Source: Brachybacterium massiliense
GTDB taxonomy: Bacteria > Actinomycetota > Actinomycetes > Actinomycetales > Dermabacteraceae
Length of the DNA: 64,000 nucleotides
Direction: 5' to 3'
Assembly: GCF_900184245.1 (NCBI RefSeq)
Contig: NZ_FXXB01000005.1
Coordinates: forward strand, 124,001 to 188,000
Shown: piece after piece, positions 48,100-56,864 of the stretch
Numbering within the stretch: the first letter of the stretch is position 1
Layout: every line of letters starts with the position of its first letter
Made by a program: the position numbers and the translations under genes
Notes under the pieces: generated by a model
The model's database searches: none
Seen by the model: the letters and a program-made list of their open reading frames with translations, nothing else
Told to the model about the DNA's origin: nothing

Positions 48100-48663
48100 A
48101 TGACGTTCTGGGAAGGGCTGTGGTGGCAGATCGGCCTCGACCTGCCCGGAGCCGTCGGCGTGCTGCTCGCCTCGATCGTTCTCTACCTGGTTTTCACCAC
48201 CATCCTGCAGGTGGCCGGGCAGCGGCTGAGTGCGAACCCCTCGGTGCTCTCGGTCGCCGTGATGGCGCTGCTGGGCGCGCTCACCGCCCGCGCGATCCTC
48301 GGCAACTCACCCACCCTGGTGGGCGGCCTGATCGCGGTGGCGACGCTGCTGGTGATGGAGTACGCGCTGGGCAGTGTGCGCTTCGGCGCCACCCGCCGCT
48401 TCGCGCTGCGCGGCCCGCGCCCCACCGTGGTGATGGTCCACGGGCACATGCTCACCTGGCAGCTGCGCCACGTGGGACTGCTGGAGGTCCAGCTGCTGGC
48501 CCAGCTGCGCCGGGCCGGGGTGCGCCACGTGGCGGACGCGGACCTGGTGATCATGGAGCCGCGCGGCGGCCTCACCATCGTGCGCCGCGGGGAGACCATC
48601 GACCGGCGCATGGTGCGGGACGTGCGCGGGATCGGGATCGTGCCGCGCTCGATCCTGCGCTGA
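48100..48663 (+). CDS. DUF421 (YetF-like) membrane protein
   Basis: A 187-residue protein with three membrane helices in the first about 85 residues (VGVLLASIVLYLVFTTI, LSVAVMALLGALTARAI, LIAVATLLVMEYALG). A cytoplasmic domain follows with PTVVMVHGHMLTWQLRHVGL and DLVIMEPRGGLTIVRRG. This matches the DUF421/YetF family, found in many Gram-positives with roles proposed in spore or envelope properties but no defined biochemistry. It is divergent from the hypothetical gene at 47124. Confidence 0.85.
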   Translation: MTFWEGLWWQIGLDLPGAVGVLLASIVLYLVFTTILQVAGQRLSANPSVLSVAVMALLGALTARAILGNSPTLVGGLIAVATLLVMEYALGSVRFGATRRFALRGPRPTVVMVHGHMLTWQLRHVGLLEVQLLAQLRRAGVRHVADADLVIMEPRGGLTIVRRGETIDRRMVRDVRGIGIVPRSILR

Positions 48664-48797
48664 CGCGGTCCGGTCGCGTCGGCCATGCCTTCGCGCCAGG
48701 GCCGGCTCCGGCCCTCAACAGCCCGCTCGCGACCCACTTCCCGCGCGAATCTGGTTCGTGAGCAGGCTGTTGCGTGGGGACGGCCGGCGGGGCCCGA

Positions 48798-50729
48798 CTA
48801 CTGCAGCGACTCGAACTTGCGGATCCAGGCGGAGCCGACGGGGTTCGCGTCGGCCACCATGATCCCGAAGCGGTCCTCGGCGATCTCGGCGACCTCGGTC
48901 AGGGCCACGCGCCGCTCGTGCGCGGGGGAGTGGTCCAGGCGACGCACGCCGTCTGCGATGACCTTCGCGAAGGTGTCGGTGCGGCCCAGGAACGCCACGA
49001 ACGGCATCCCGAACTTCTCCTGGTAGCGGGCGGAGAGGTCGCGCACCGCCTCGAGGTCCTCGTCGGTGAGGTTGTCCAGCGCGAAGGAACCCACGTCCTG
49101 GCTGATCGAGCCGGCCTGCTCCTCGTCGGCCGTGAGCAGGGTGGCCATGTCGGGGTAGGCGCGCACCAGGGAGTCCTGCTCGGCCCGCTCGGCGGTCAGC
49201 ACCGCGTCCTCGATCGCGGCACGCAGGGAGGGGGCGTCGGCGAAAGGTCGCGCCTCCCATGCCCGCTCGAGCGGCCAGGTCGCGCCGTTGAACAGCGAGC
49301 CGAAGGTGGCCACGAAGGTCTCGCGGTCCATCTCGCCCACCTCCTCGATGCCGATCCGCTCGCCGCCCGCCGTGGTGGTGACCATCGCGCCGCGCTGACG
49401 GCCCAGGTGGAAGAACACCAGGTTCAGCCCGATCGCGCTGATCGCGCCCACGGTCACACCGGAGGAGACGAACACCTGCGCCCAGGAGGGGAACACCCCG
49501 GCGATGTCCGGCTTGAAGCTGACGAGCATCGCCAGGCCCAGCGAGGTGCCCACGATGACCGAGTTGCGGTTGTCGGTCAGGTCCACCTTGGACAGGGTCT
49601 GGATGCCCACCAGCGCCACCGAGGCGAACAGCGCGAGCGAGGCGCCGCCGAGCACGGGCGAGGGGATCGCGGCGACCACGGCCCCCGCCTTGGGCAGCAC
49701 GCCGAGCACGATCATGATCACGCCCGCACCGGCGACCACCCAGCGGGACTTCACGCGGGTCAGGCGCACCAGGCCGATGTTCTGTGCGAAGCAGGTGTAG
49801 GGGAAGGAGTTGAGCACACCGCCCAGCAGGGTCGAGAGGCCGTCGGCCCGGATCGCCTCGGAGATGTTCTTGGGGCGGATCCGCTTGCCCACGATCTCGC
49901 CCGCGGCGAAGACGTCACCGGTGGTCTCCACCATCGTGATCAGCATGACGATGCACATCGAGATGATCGCGGTCAGCGAGAAGGTGGGCACGCCGAAGTA
50001 GAACGGGGTGGTGACCCCCAAGGCGGAGGCCTCGGTGACGCCGCTGAAGGAGGTGTCGCCCAGCAGCACCGCCACGCCCGTGCCGATCACCAGGCCCAGC
50101 AGCACCGCGATCGTGCCCAGGAAGCCGCGGAAGAACCGCTGCACCAGCACGATGATCGCGAGCGTGCCCAGCGCGTACAGGATGTCGCGCGTGGCGGGGG
50201 TGCCCTCGGCGTAGTTGGTGATGTCCCCGGCGGAGACGCCCAGCAGGGTGATGCCCATCGTGGTCAGCACGGTGCCGATCACCACCGGCGGGAAGAACCG
50301 CAGGATCTTCGCGAAGTAGGGGGCGACCAGGAAGGTCAGCAGGCCCGCCACGATGATCGAGCCGTAGATCATCGGCAGGCCCTCGGCGCCGCCCTCGCCG
50401 CCGGTGGCCGCCAGGCCGATCGCGATGATGGGGCTGACCGCGGTGGTGGTCACGCCCTGGATGATCGGCAGGCGCACGCCCACCTTCCAGAATCCCACCG
50501 ACTGGATCAGCGTCGCGATGCCGCAGGTGAACAGGTCCGCGTTGATCAGGTGGATGGTCTGCTCGGGAGTGAGGTTCAGCCCTCCCGCGATCAGCAGCGG
50601 AACGATCACCGCCCCGGCGTAGAAGGCCAGCACGTGCTGGATCGAGAGCACGCTGAGCTTCCCGGCGGGAGGCACCTGGTCGACGGGGTGCTTGCGAGGT
50701 GCGTCGAGCGCGGGGGAGGCGGTGGTCAT
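48798..50729 (-). CDS. Xanthine/uracil-type permease fused to an OHCU decarboxylase-like domain
   Basis: A 643-residue protein. Residues about 20-460 form a nucleobase transporter of the NAT/NCS2 family with about 12-14 helices (signatures GVRLPIIQGVTTTAVSPI and ETTGDVFAAGEIVGK, the substrate-binding Glu region). Residues about 475-643 resemble 2-oxo-4-hydroxy-4-carboxy-5-ureidoimidazoline decarboxylase (MDRETFVATFGSLFNGATW and KFGMPFVAFLGRTDTF). The late HERRVALTEVAEIAEDRF is also typical. This enzyme makes allantoin in urate breakdown. However, the usual EHSPW catalytic-His motif reads NGATW and AHPDL reads AYPDM, so activity is doubtful. AAGGA precedes the ATG. No other urate gene is adjacent. 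Confidence 0.85.
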   Translation of the reverse strand: MTTASPALDAPRKHPVDQVPPAGKLSVLSIQHVLAFYAGAVIVPLLIAGGLNLTPEQTIHLINADLFTCGIATLIQSVGFWKVGVRLPIIQGVTTTAVSPIIAIGLAATGGEGGAEGLPMIYGSIIVAGLLTFLVAPYFAKILRFFPPVVIGTVLTTMGITLLGVSAGDITNYAEGTPATRDILYALGTLAIIVLVQRFFRGFLGTIAVLLGLVIGTGVAVLLGDTSFSGVTEASALGVTTPFYFGVPTFSLTAIISMCIVMLITMVETTGDVFAAGEIVGKRIRPKNISEAIRADGLSTLLGGVLNSFPYTCFAQNIGLVRLTRVKSRWVVAGAGVIMIVLGVLPKAGAVVAAIPSPVLGGASLALFASVALVGIQTLSKVDLTDNRNSVIVGTSLGLAMLVSFKPDIAGVFPSWAQVFVSSGVTVGAISAIGLNLVFFHLGRQRGAMVTTTAGGERIGIEEVGEMDRETFVATFGSLFNGATWPLERAWEARPFADAPSLRAAIEDAVLTAERAEQDSLVRAYPDMATLLTADEEQAGSISQDVGSFALDNLTDEDLEAVRDLSARYQEKFGMPFVAFLGRTDTFAKVIADGVRRLDHSPAHERRVALTEVAEIAEDRFGIMVADANPVGSAWIRKFESLQ

Positions 50730-50908
50730 GGAGGTCCTTGGGATGCGTCGGGCGCGGGGCGCCGACGGGGGTGAGGAGGAGGGGCCGACGAGCGGTCCGC
50801 GCACCAGGGTAGGCCTCTGCGGTGCGGCGCGAGCACCCCGTCCCTGCGTGAGATGGGACAAGATGGCAACAGGTGGAATCCGTGCGGAGGACGGGGTAGA
50901 AGGGGAGC

Positions 50909-52147
50909 GTGACCGCTTCCCCTCCTCGTGACCACACGCCCACGCGCGTCCCTGCCCGCACCACGGCGATCGGCACGGCGCTCGCCGTGCTCGCGATCGC
51001 CACCATCGCCCTGAACCTCCGCCCCGGCGCGACCAGCGTCGGCCCGCTGATGGAGGATCTGGTCGCCGCCTACGGGCAGGGCGCCTTTGCCGCGGGGCTG
51101 CTGACCGCGCTGCCGTGCCTGGCCTTCGGCGTGCTGGGCCTGCTGGCCGTGCCGATCTCGAGCCGCGTGGGCCTGACCGGTGCGCTGGTCGCCTCGTTCG
51201 TGCTGGTCGCGATCGCGCTGCTGCTGCGCCCCGTCTCCGGGGTGTTCTCGGTGTTCGTGGCCCTGTCGGTGCTCGCGCTGCTGGGACCGGCCCTCGGCAA
51301 TGTGCTGGTGCCGGCCTGGATCAAGCTGCACGGCGGCGCCCGCACGGTGGGCCTGATGACGCTGTACAGCGTGATGCTCGCGATCGGCGGGTCGGCGGGA
51401 TCGGCCCTCGCGGTGCCGCTCGCGGGCGGCGTGGCCGACGGCTGGCAGGACTCCCTGCGCTTCTGGGGGATCGTGGCGGTGGTGCCGGTGCTTGTGTGGG
51501 CGGTGGTGCTCACCCGCACCGGGCACGACTTCCCGCCCGCCCCGCCCAAGGGCGAGCTGAGCGGCTCCCTGCTGCGCTCGCCCACCGCGATCGCGCTGAT
51601 GCTGACCTTCTCGATGCAGTCGCTGAACGCGTACACGCAGTTCGGGATGCTCCCGCAGATCCTCACCGATGCGGGAGTCACCCCGGCGCGGGCGGGGGTG
51701 CTGGTCGCCATCATCGCCGGCTGGGGCCTGGTGGGCGGTCTGGTGATGCCCAGCGTCATCGCGAAGGTCCGCCAGCTGCGCTGGATCGTGGCCGGCTTCG
51801 GTCTGCTCACCACGGCCGGGTACGTCGGCCTGCTGCTCGCGCCCGAGGTGAGCCCGCTGCTGTGGGCGTGCGTGCTCGGCATCGCCGGATTCGTGTTCCC
51901 CACCTCGATCGCGCTGCTGCCCGCCCGCACCCGGAACCCGCTGGTCACCGCGCGGCTGTCCGGGATGGCGCAGCCCTACGGCTACATCCTCGCCGCGGCG
52001 GGACCGATCGTGGCCGGTGCCCTGCTCGGCGCCACCGGGTCCACGGACGTGGTGCTGTGGTTCCTCGCCGGGACGGGCCTGGTGATGGCGGTCTCGGGCT
52101 ACCGTGCGGCGCTGCCGCGGATGGTGGACGACGAGATCTCCGCCTGA
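50909..52147 (+). CDS. MFS transporter, CynX/NimT-like
   Basis: A 412-residue transporter with about 12 membrane helices. The N-terminal IALNLRPGATSVGPLMEDL segment is characteristic of the CynX/NimT (cyanate / 2-nitroimidazole) group, with LNLRP in helix 1. The middle loop is short and the C-terminal half repeats the fold. Members export or import small organic ions; the substrate is unknown. The GTG at 50909 lies 6 nt after TAGAAG and also follows AAGGGGAG, so either a leaderless or a ribosome-site start is possible. It is divergent from the permease fusion gene. Confidence 0.84.
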   Translation: MTASPPRDHTPTRVPARTTAIGTALAVLAIATIALNLRPGATSVGPLMEDLVAAYGQGAFAAGLLTALPCLAFGVLGLLAVPISSRVGLTGALVASFVLVAIALLLRPVSGVFSVFVALSVLALLGPALGNVLVPAWIKLHGGARTVGLMTLYSVMLAIGGSAGSALAVPLAGGVADGWQDSLRFWGIVAVVPVLVWAVVLTRTGHDFPPAPPKGELSGSLLRSPTAIALMLTFSMQSLNAYTQFGMLPQILTDAGVTPARAGVLVAIIAGWGLVGGLVMPSVIAKVRQLRWIVAGFGLLTTAGYVGLLLAPEVSPLLWACVLGIAGFVFPTSIALLPARTRNPLVTARLSGMAQPYGYILAAAGPIVAGALLGATGSTDVVLWFLAGTGLVMAVSGYRAALPRMVDDEISA

Positions 52148-52190
52148 TCCTCACCCCTGCGTGCCCGGGGTTCCGTGGCAGGATGCTCCC

Positions 52191-53021
52191 ATGAGCCTCG
52201 TCCGCACCCTGCGCATCCTGGCCTCCCAGCGGCCCACCACGCCCCCGCGCTCCGTCGCGGCACCCGCGCGCGTCCAGCGCCCCCGCCACGGCCACGTGCC
52301 GGTCACCTGGATCGATCGGGAGCTCTCGGGTGCCGGGACGATCGTCCACCTGCACGGAGGCTCCTACCTCAGTGGTGAGAGCCCGCAGTCCTGGGGCTGG
52401 CTCGAGGAGGTCGCTCGGCGCTCCGGCGCGGCGGGCGCGATGATCCACTACCGCCTCGCCCCGCGCCACCCCTTCCCGGCCGCGATCGAGGACGTGCTGC
52501 GCGCCCTGGACGCGCTCACCACCGCGGCGCAGCTGCGGCCCGGCCGCTGGGTGCTCTCGGGGGAGGGCGCCGGTGCGGGTCTCGCCCTCGCGGTCGCGCA
52601 GGTCCTCGCCGACGAGGCGCTGGACTCCCCGGCCGCGCTGCTGCTGGAGTCCCCGTGGGCCGATCTGAGCCGTGAGGACCACGGTCGCGAGGAGCTGCTC
52701 ACCGCCGCTCGGCTGTACGCCGGGCCGGTGCCGCGCACGGAGCCGCGGCTCAGCCCCCTTCACGGCGACCTCTCCGCGCTGCCGCCCGTGCACCTGGTCA
52801 GCGGCGCGCTGGACGCGATGACCGGGGACGCCCGGCGACTGTCCTCGGCGCTGACCGCGGCGGGCGCCGAGCACGACCACCTCGAGATCCCCGGAACGGG
52901 CGGCGCGGTGGCCACGAACGAGCAGGGGCCCGGCTCCCAGCAGGCGCGGCGCTTCCAGATCGCCGCGGTCCGCACGACCCTCGGCCTCGACGATCCCGCC
53001 CCTGCCCCCGCCGCTCACTGA
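52191..53021 (+). CDS. Alpha/beta-hydrolase-fold protein lacking the catalytic serine
   Basis: A 276-residue protein of the hormone-sensitive-lipase type fold. The oxyanion motif HGGS (residues 55-58) and the family segment YRLAPRHPFPAAIED (about 88-101) are present. The nucleophile elbow, normally GDSAG, reads G124-E-G-A-G128, so the catalytic Ser is Gly126. The region where the catalytic His is expected (EIPGTGGAVATNEQGPG) also has no His. The protein is therefore probably not an esterase; it may bind a ligand or be a decayed enzyme with an intact frame. The start at 52191 removes an upstream stretch that belongs to the MFS gene. Confidence 0.7.
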   Translation: MSLVRTLRILASQRPTTPPRSVAAPARVQRPRHGHVPVTWIDRELSGAGTIVHLHGGSYLSGESPQSWGWLEEVARRSGAAGAMIHYRLAPRHPFPAAIEDVLRALDALTTAAQLRPGRWVLSGEGAGAGLALAVAQVLADEALDSPAALLLESPWADLSREDHGREELLTAARLYAGPVPRTEPRLSPLHGDLSALPPVHLVSGALDAMTGDARRLSSALTAAGAEHDHLEIPGTGGAVATNEQGPGSQQARRFQIAAVRTTLGLDDPAPAPAAH

Positions 53022-53037
53022 ACCCAGCCTCGAGCGT

Positions 53038-53043
53038 TATTCT
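53038..53043 (+). promoter_or_regulatory. -10 box TATTCT, leaderless start
   Basis: TATTCT lies 6 nt before the ATG at 53050 and is the closest to consensus of the leaderless boxes in the window. Confidence 0.5.
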
Positions 53044-53049
53044 GACCCC

Positions 53050-53601
53050 ATGGAGCGCAGTGAGCCTGTGACCTGGGACGGAACGTCCCCGGCGGTGGAG
53101 TCGATCCGTGATGCGGTGATCGAGCACAGCGCCGCTGGTGCACTGCGGTTGGTGCTGCAGCGCCTGACGCTGCACCGGGAAGGACGCCCCGCAGGTACCC
53201 ACGAGGTGATCGACGCGATCGTCGACGTGGGCGGGAACCTCGTGGTGATGCCCCTGGCCGAGACGGTGCGCGCCGATCCGGCGTCCTCCTCCGCCCTGGA
53301 TGCGGGATTCGCCCGGCTGCGGGCGGATCTCGAGGCGGATCTGGGCACCACGGTGGACTCCCTCGAGGTGATCACCAACGCCGACGGCACCCGTCAGGTG
53401 CGGTTCGTGCTCTCGGTCGAGGTCTCCCCCGAGGAGGTCACCGGCAGGCCGCCGCACCCCGCCGTGCATGACGGCCGCCACCACATCTCCCATCACGCCC
53501 CGGCCCTGGACGATCTGCGCGACCGCATGGCGGGCCCGCCGCCCGGCCTGCTGCAGCGGCTGCGCGACCGGCTCGCCGGCCTCCGGCGCACCTCAAGCTG
53601 A
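53050..53601 (+). CDS. Hypothetical protein with cystatin-like or immunity-like C-terminus
   Basis: A 183-residue cytoplasmic protein. Residues about 1-130 mix helices and strands (SPAVESIRDAVIEHSAAGALRLVL, HEVIDAIVDVGGNLVVMPLAE, NADGTRQVRFVLSVEV). The last 50 residues are His- and Arg-rich (HDGRHHISHHAPALDDLRDRM). The arrangement of the GTRQVRF segment resembles small YezG/immunity-type proteins, but I cannot name the family. It lies between the hydrolase-fold gene and a convergent phosphatase-like gene. Confidence 0.55.
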   Translation: MERSEPVTWDGTSPAVESIRDAVIEHSAAGALRLVLQRLTLHREGRPAGTHEVIDAIVDVGGNLVVMPLAETVRADPASSSALDAGFARLRADLEADLGTTVDSLEVITNADGTRQVRFVLSVEVSPEEVTGRPPHPAVHDGRHHISHHAPALDDLRDRMAGPPPGLLQRLRDRLAGLRRTSS

Positions 53602-53658
53602 GCATCAGGCTGAGCAGAGCCGGCCGATTCTGCGCGGAGCCGCAGTGGCCCCGAGCCG

Positions 53659-54933
53659 CTATCTTTCCGCGACCGCCGGCGCGGGCCGCATCCCGTCGGC
53701 CGTCGCGCCCGGCAGCTCGACCCCGATCGCCGTCGCGAGAGTCACCCCGAGATCCGCCCATGAGCCCGCCACCGGCGCGGCGGGCAGGCCCGGCCCGCGG
53801 GCGAGCGCCACGGCGGCGGCCGACGGGTCCGAGACCATCGCCGGGCCTGCGTAGTACGGATCGTCCCCCTCGACCAGGGGACGGTGCGTGGCCGAGAGCC
53901 CGAAGACGGTGCCGGGGCTCCCCTCGAGCACCGCGATCACGTCGGTCTGCTCGGTGGCCCCCACCCCGTCGTCGACCGGACGCAGGGTCAGCCGCACGTG
54001 CGCGGCCAGCTCGCGCAGCGCGGTGATCGTCATCTCCCGCAGCGCCACGCCCTCCTCACGGCGCACATGGACCACGCCGCGCGGACCGTCGGGCCACACC
54101 AGCGCCCGGAAGTCCGCGAGCCGCGGGCCGTCTGTGCGCAGCAGCCCGTGCGCCGCGAGCGCCGCATTGGGATGCACCAGCAGCGCCGTGGGGACCAGCG
54201 GCCGGCCGGGCACCAGCAGCACCCGGTCCTGGTCGGTGGGGCGGAAGGCGGTGACGATCTGCTCGAGCGCATCGGCGCTGTCGAGCATCGCCCGCTGCAC
54301 CGCGCCGGTCTGCGCTTCCTGCGCACGCTGGACGGCGCCCAGGCCCGTCAGCCGCGCCGCGAGCAGGTCGATGGGTCCGTTCTCGAGGGCCTCCGCCGCG
54401 ATCTCGGCGACCAGGTCATCGGGCGGGACCTGGGAGAGCTGCACTCCGGCCTCGCGGCGCGGCTCCAGATGCTCGCGCACCATCCGTGGGGAGCTGGTGG
54501 ACAGCGCCATGTCCCAGCGGTTGCGGTAGTGGCGCAGATCCTCCACCAGGGGCAGGCACAGGTCGATCTCGGCGCCCGCGGTGGCGGGCCACTGCAGCGC
54601 CGCTGCCACACCGCCCTGTGCGCGCAGACCGTCGAACAGGGTGGGGGCGGCCATCGAGCGCGCATACCAGGTGGAGCGGCTCTCGGGGCTCTCGGGCGGT
54701 AGGGGATCGGCGGTGGCGACGCCGGTGTGAGCCACCGACGCGCCCGTGACCAGGCTCGCCAGCGCCGGCGGCGGCTCCGACGGGCCGCCGGGGTGGATCG
54801 TCAGCGGGGTCGCGTCGGCCAGCGAGGTGCACACCAGCAGCGGATGGGGTGCGCCCTCGCCGTCGGGAGAGGCCTGCAGCGCGGCGGTGTCGAGACCGTC
54901 GATGGCCAGCAGCAGGGTGCGGCCGGGTTCCAT
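53659..54933 (-). CDS. Alkaline-phosphatase-superfamily (nucleotide pyrophosphatase-like) protein
   Basis: A 424-residue protein. LLLAIDGLDT at the N-terminus and SLVTGASVAHTGV near residue 65 match the metal-Asp and nucleophile regions of type I phosphodiesterase/nucleotide pyrophosphatases, with Thr in TGA as candidate nucleophile. Late His/Asp ligands expected for the family (for example DxxH) are not obvious, so activity is uncertain. No signal peptide is seen. AGGAGG lies before the ATG. It is convergent with the hypothetical gene at 53050 and stands apart from the small membrane gene upstream. Confidence 0.6.
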   Translation of the reverse strand: MEPGRTLLLAIDGLDTAALQASPDGEGAPHPLLVCTSLADATPLTIHPGGPSEPPPALASLVTGASVAHTGVATADPLPPESPESRSTWYARSMAAPTLFDGLRAQGGVAAALQWPATAGAEIDLCLPLVEDLRHYRNRWDMALSTSSPRMVREHLEPRREAGVQLSQVPPDDLVAEIAAEALENGPIDLLAARLTGLGAVQRAQEAQTGAVQRAMLDSADALEQIVTAFRPTDQDRVLLVPGRPLVPTALLVHPNAALAAHGLLRTDGPRLADFRALVWPDGPRGVVHVRREEGVALREMTITALRELAAHVRLTLRPVDDGVGATEQTDVIAVLEGSPGTVFGLSATHRPLVEGDDPYYAGPAMVSDPSAAAVALARGPGLPAAPVAGSWADLGVTLATAIGVELPGATADGMRPAPAVAER

Positions 54934-55100
54934 GGCGCTCCTCCTGGGTGGTCTCGACGTCGGTCAGAGCACCGTAGTGAGGGCGACTGGCCGGGGTGCG
55001 AGATCGCGGTGAGCACCGGGTCGACGCGAGATGAACAGCCTGTGCGCACGGCCGGTCGGCGCCGCGGGCGTTCGTGGGGGAGTCGCGTCGCGGGGAGGGG
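54934..55100. other. Intergenic stretch between two minus-strand genes
   Basis: About 165 bp without a coding frame of normal codon use. It contains the ribosome site of the phosphatase-like gene at its left end. No terminator or operator stands out. Confidence 0.4.
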
Positions 55101-55367
55101 TCAACGCAGCTCGGGCTCGGTGGGATCGGCGCGACCGGTCTCCGCATCCAGGCGGCGCCGGATCGTGGCGGCGCTGTCGCGGTCCTGCCGGGTGGCCTTG
55201 TCCACCAGCGGCCCCGTGTCCAGATCCGGCTCCTCGGGCTGGAGCACCAGCCACACCACCGCCCCGATCGTCAGCAGCAGGAAGACCGCTCCGAGGATCA
55301 GCAACAGCGGCCAGGAGAAGGGGACCGGATCCCAGAAGGGATCGCCGACGAACGCCAGCAGCTGCAC
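55101..55367 (-). CDS. Small single-helix membrane protein
   Basis: An 88-residue protein from a GTG with GGAGGG directly before it. One hydrophobic helix (WPLLLILGAVFLLLTIGAVVWLVL) is followed by an acidic then basic tail (QPEEPDLDTGPLVDKATRQDRDSAATIRRRL). It resembles small accessory membrane proteins of actinobacteria with no assigned role. The ATG at 55436 would overlap the divergent promoter, so the GTG is preferred. It is divergent from the Ser/Thr kinase gene and shares a symmetric promoter region with it. Confidence 0.6.
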   Translation of the reverse strand: MQLLAFVGDPFWDPVPFSWPLLLILGAVFLLLTIGAVVWLVLQPEEPDLDTGPLVDKATRQDRDSAATIRRRLDAETGRADPTEPELR

Positions 55368-55430
55368 GGGCCCTCCCTCCGGATGCGCGGCACGGTCCCG
55401 GCCGAGCGCCGGGGCCGCAGAGATCCACGT

Positions 55431-55466
55431 CAGCATAACGCCGTCCCGGATCCTGCGGTTATGCTG
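55431..55466. promoter_or_regulatory. Symmetric divergent promoter, 9-bp inverted repeat
   Basis: CAGCATAAC (55431-55439) and GTTATGCTG (55458-55466) are perfect complements 18 bp apart. Each arm holds a TATGCT -10-like box pointing outward, one for the small membrane gene and one for the kinase. The two genes may share a bidirectional promoter and a common regulator. Confidence 0.45.
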
Positions 55467-55474
55467 GGAAAATC

Positions 55475-56812
55475 ATGGCTGACGTTATAGTCGGGCGCTT
55501 CGCGCTCATCGACCTGATCGCCAAGGGCGGTTCCGGGTCCGTCTGGCGTGCCTGGGACTCCAAGGCCCAGGAGCTGTGCGCCGCGAAGGTGCTGCGCCAG
55601 CGCGACTCCGCCGACCTCATGCGCTTCGTGCGCGAGAAGGGCGTCAGCTTCGACCACCCGCATCTGCTGACCCCCTACGGCTGGGGCGCCGAGGACGAGC
55701 ACGTGGTGATCGCGATGCCGCTGGTCTCGGGCGGCACCCTCGAATCCGTGGTGCGCAAGCGCGGAAAGCTCGCCGAGCCCGCCGTGGTGGTCATCCTCGA
55801 CCAGCTGCTGGACGGTCTCGCCCATGTGCACGCCGAGGGCTGGATCCACCGCGACGTGAAGCCCGCGAACATCATGTTCGAGCCGCGCGGCGGCGCCCAT
55901 CCCGCCTCCCGCCTCGCGGACTTCGGCATCGCAGTCCACGAGTCCGATGTGCGCTTCACCCACGTCGGCATGGTCAACGGCACCCCCGGCTACATGGCCC
56001 CCGAGCTGTTCTCGATGGCCGAGCCCGCCCCCTCCCACGACCTCTACGCGGCCGGGGTGGTGGCCCTGGTGGCGCTCAACGGGCCGATCAAGCTCCATGA
56101 CGGCGCCTTCCGCCCCGACGAGCTCAGCCAGTACCTGCGCGGTGTCACCCCGAAGCTCTCCGCGGTGATCCGCCGGCTGGTCGCCGCCCAGCCGGAGGAC
56201 CGCTACCAGGACGCCGCCGCGGTGCGACGGGACCTGCCGCGCGTGCCGCAGGGCTACCCCCTCACCCACGCCGACGGCGCGCCGCTCGAGTTCCACGACA
56301 CTCTCGAGCCGCTGCCCGAGAACGCTCCCGGCGCCGCCCGTCCCGAGCGTCCCGCGCCCCAGGTCGCGCCCTCCTCGCTCGAGGCGATCCGGGCCGGGCA
56401 GGTGCAGCAGGGCTTCAGCTCCGGCTCCCCCTCTCCGCAGACGGGACCGCAGTGGGCCCGCCAGACCCCGCCCGGCGGTCCCGTGCACTCCGGGCCGCAG
56501 TTCTCCCCGCATCCCGCCACCGCCACGCAGACCTCGACGGGTCCCACCGGCGGCAGCGGCGCGGGACACCGCAGCACGCTGATCGCGGTGGGGCTCGGGG
56601 TGGTCGCCGCGGTGGTGCTCGGCGCGATCACGGCGGCCGTGCTGCTGATGATCTTCGGTGACGGCAGCGGCGCGTCGGCGTCGGCCGCGAGCGTCCCGCC
56701 CGCGAGCGCGCCGACCACGCACAGCCTGGTGCTCGAGCACCAGCCTGCGGCGCTCACCGAGCCGGCGATGCCCGCGAGCGACGCTGTGCCCGCAGGACCC
56801 GGCGCCGTCTGA
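55475..56812 (+). CDS. Serine/threonine protein kinase, transmembrane
   Basis: A 445-residue Hanks-type kinase. The N-lobe has GGSGSVWRAWD and the ATP-anchoring K38 (CAAKVL). The catalytic loop is HRDVKPANIMF with D127, the DFG Asp is D149, and GTPGYMAPEL is the P+1 region. A Pro/Ser/Gln-rich linker (about residues 285-360) leads to one membrane helix (about 365-393) and a short outer tail with no PASTA repeats. Actinobacterial kinases of this type regulate cell wall synthesis and division, but this short outer tail cannot be matched to a ligand. A -10-like TATGCT is 9 nt upstream. Confidence 0.94.
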   Translation: MADVIVGRFALIDLIAKGGSGSVWRAWDSKAQELCAAKVLRQRDSADLMRFVREKGVSFDHPHLLTPYGWGAEDEHVVIAMPLVSGGTLESVVRKRGKLAEPAVVVILDQLLDGLAHVHAEGWIHRDVKPANIMFEPRGGAHPASRLADFGIAVHESDVRFTHVGMVNGTPGYMAPELFSMAEPAPSHDLYAAGVVALVALNGPIKLHDGAFRPDELSQYLRGVTPKLSAVIRRLVAAQPEDRYQDAAAVRRDLPRVPQGYPLTHADGAPLEFHDTLEPLPENAPGAARPERPAPQVAPSSLEAIRAGQVQQGFSSGSPSPQTGPQWARQTPPGGPVHSGPQFSPHPATATQTSTGPTGGSGAGHRSTLIAVGLGVVAAVVLGAITAAVLLMIFGDGSGASASAASVPPASAPTTHSLVLEHQPAALTEPAMPASDAVPAGPGAV

Positions 56813-56864
56813 GCCAGCCCGTCGATCGGCCCCGTCCGCTGGCTGCGCGGTCCGGCCGCCCGCC

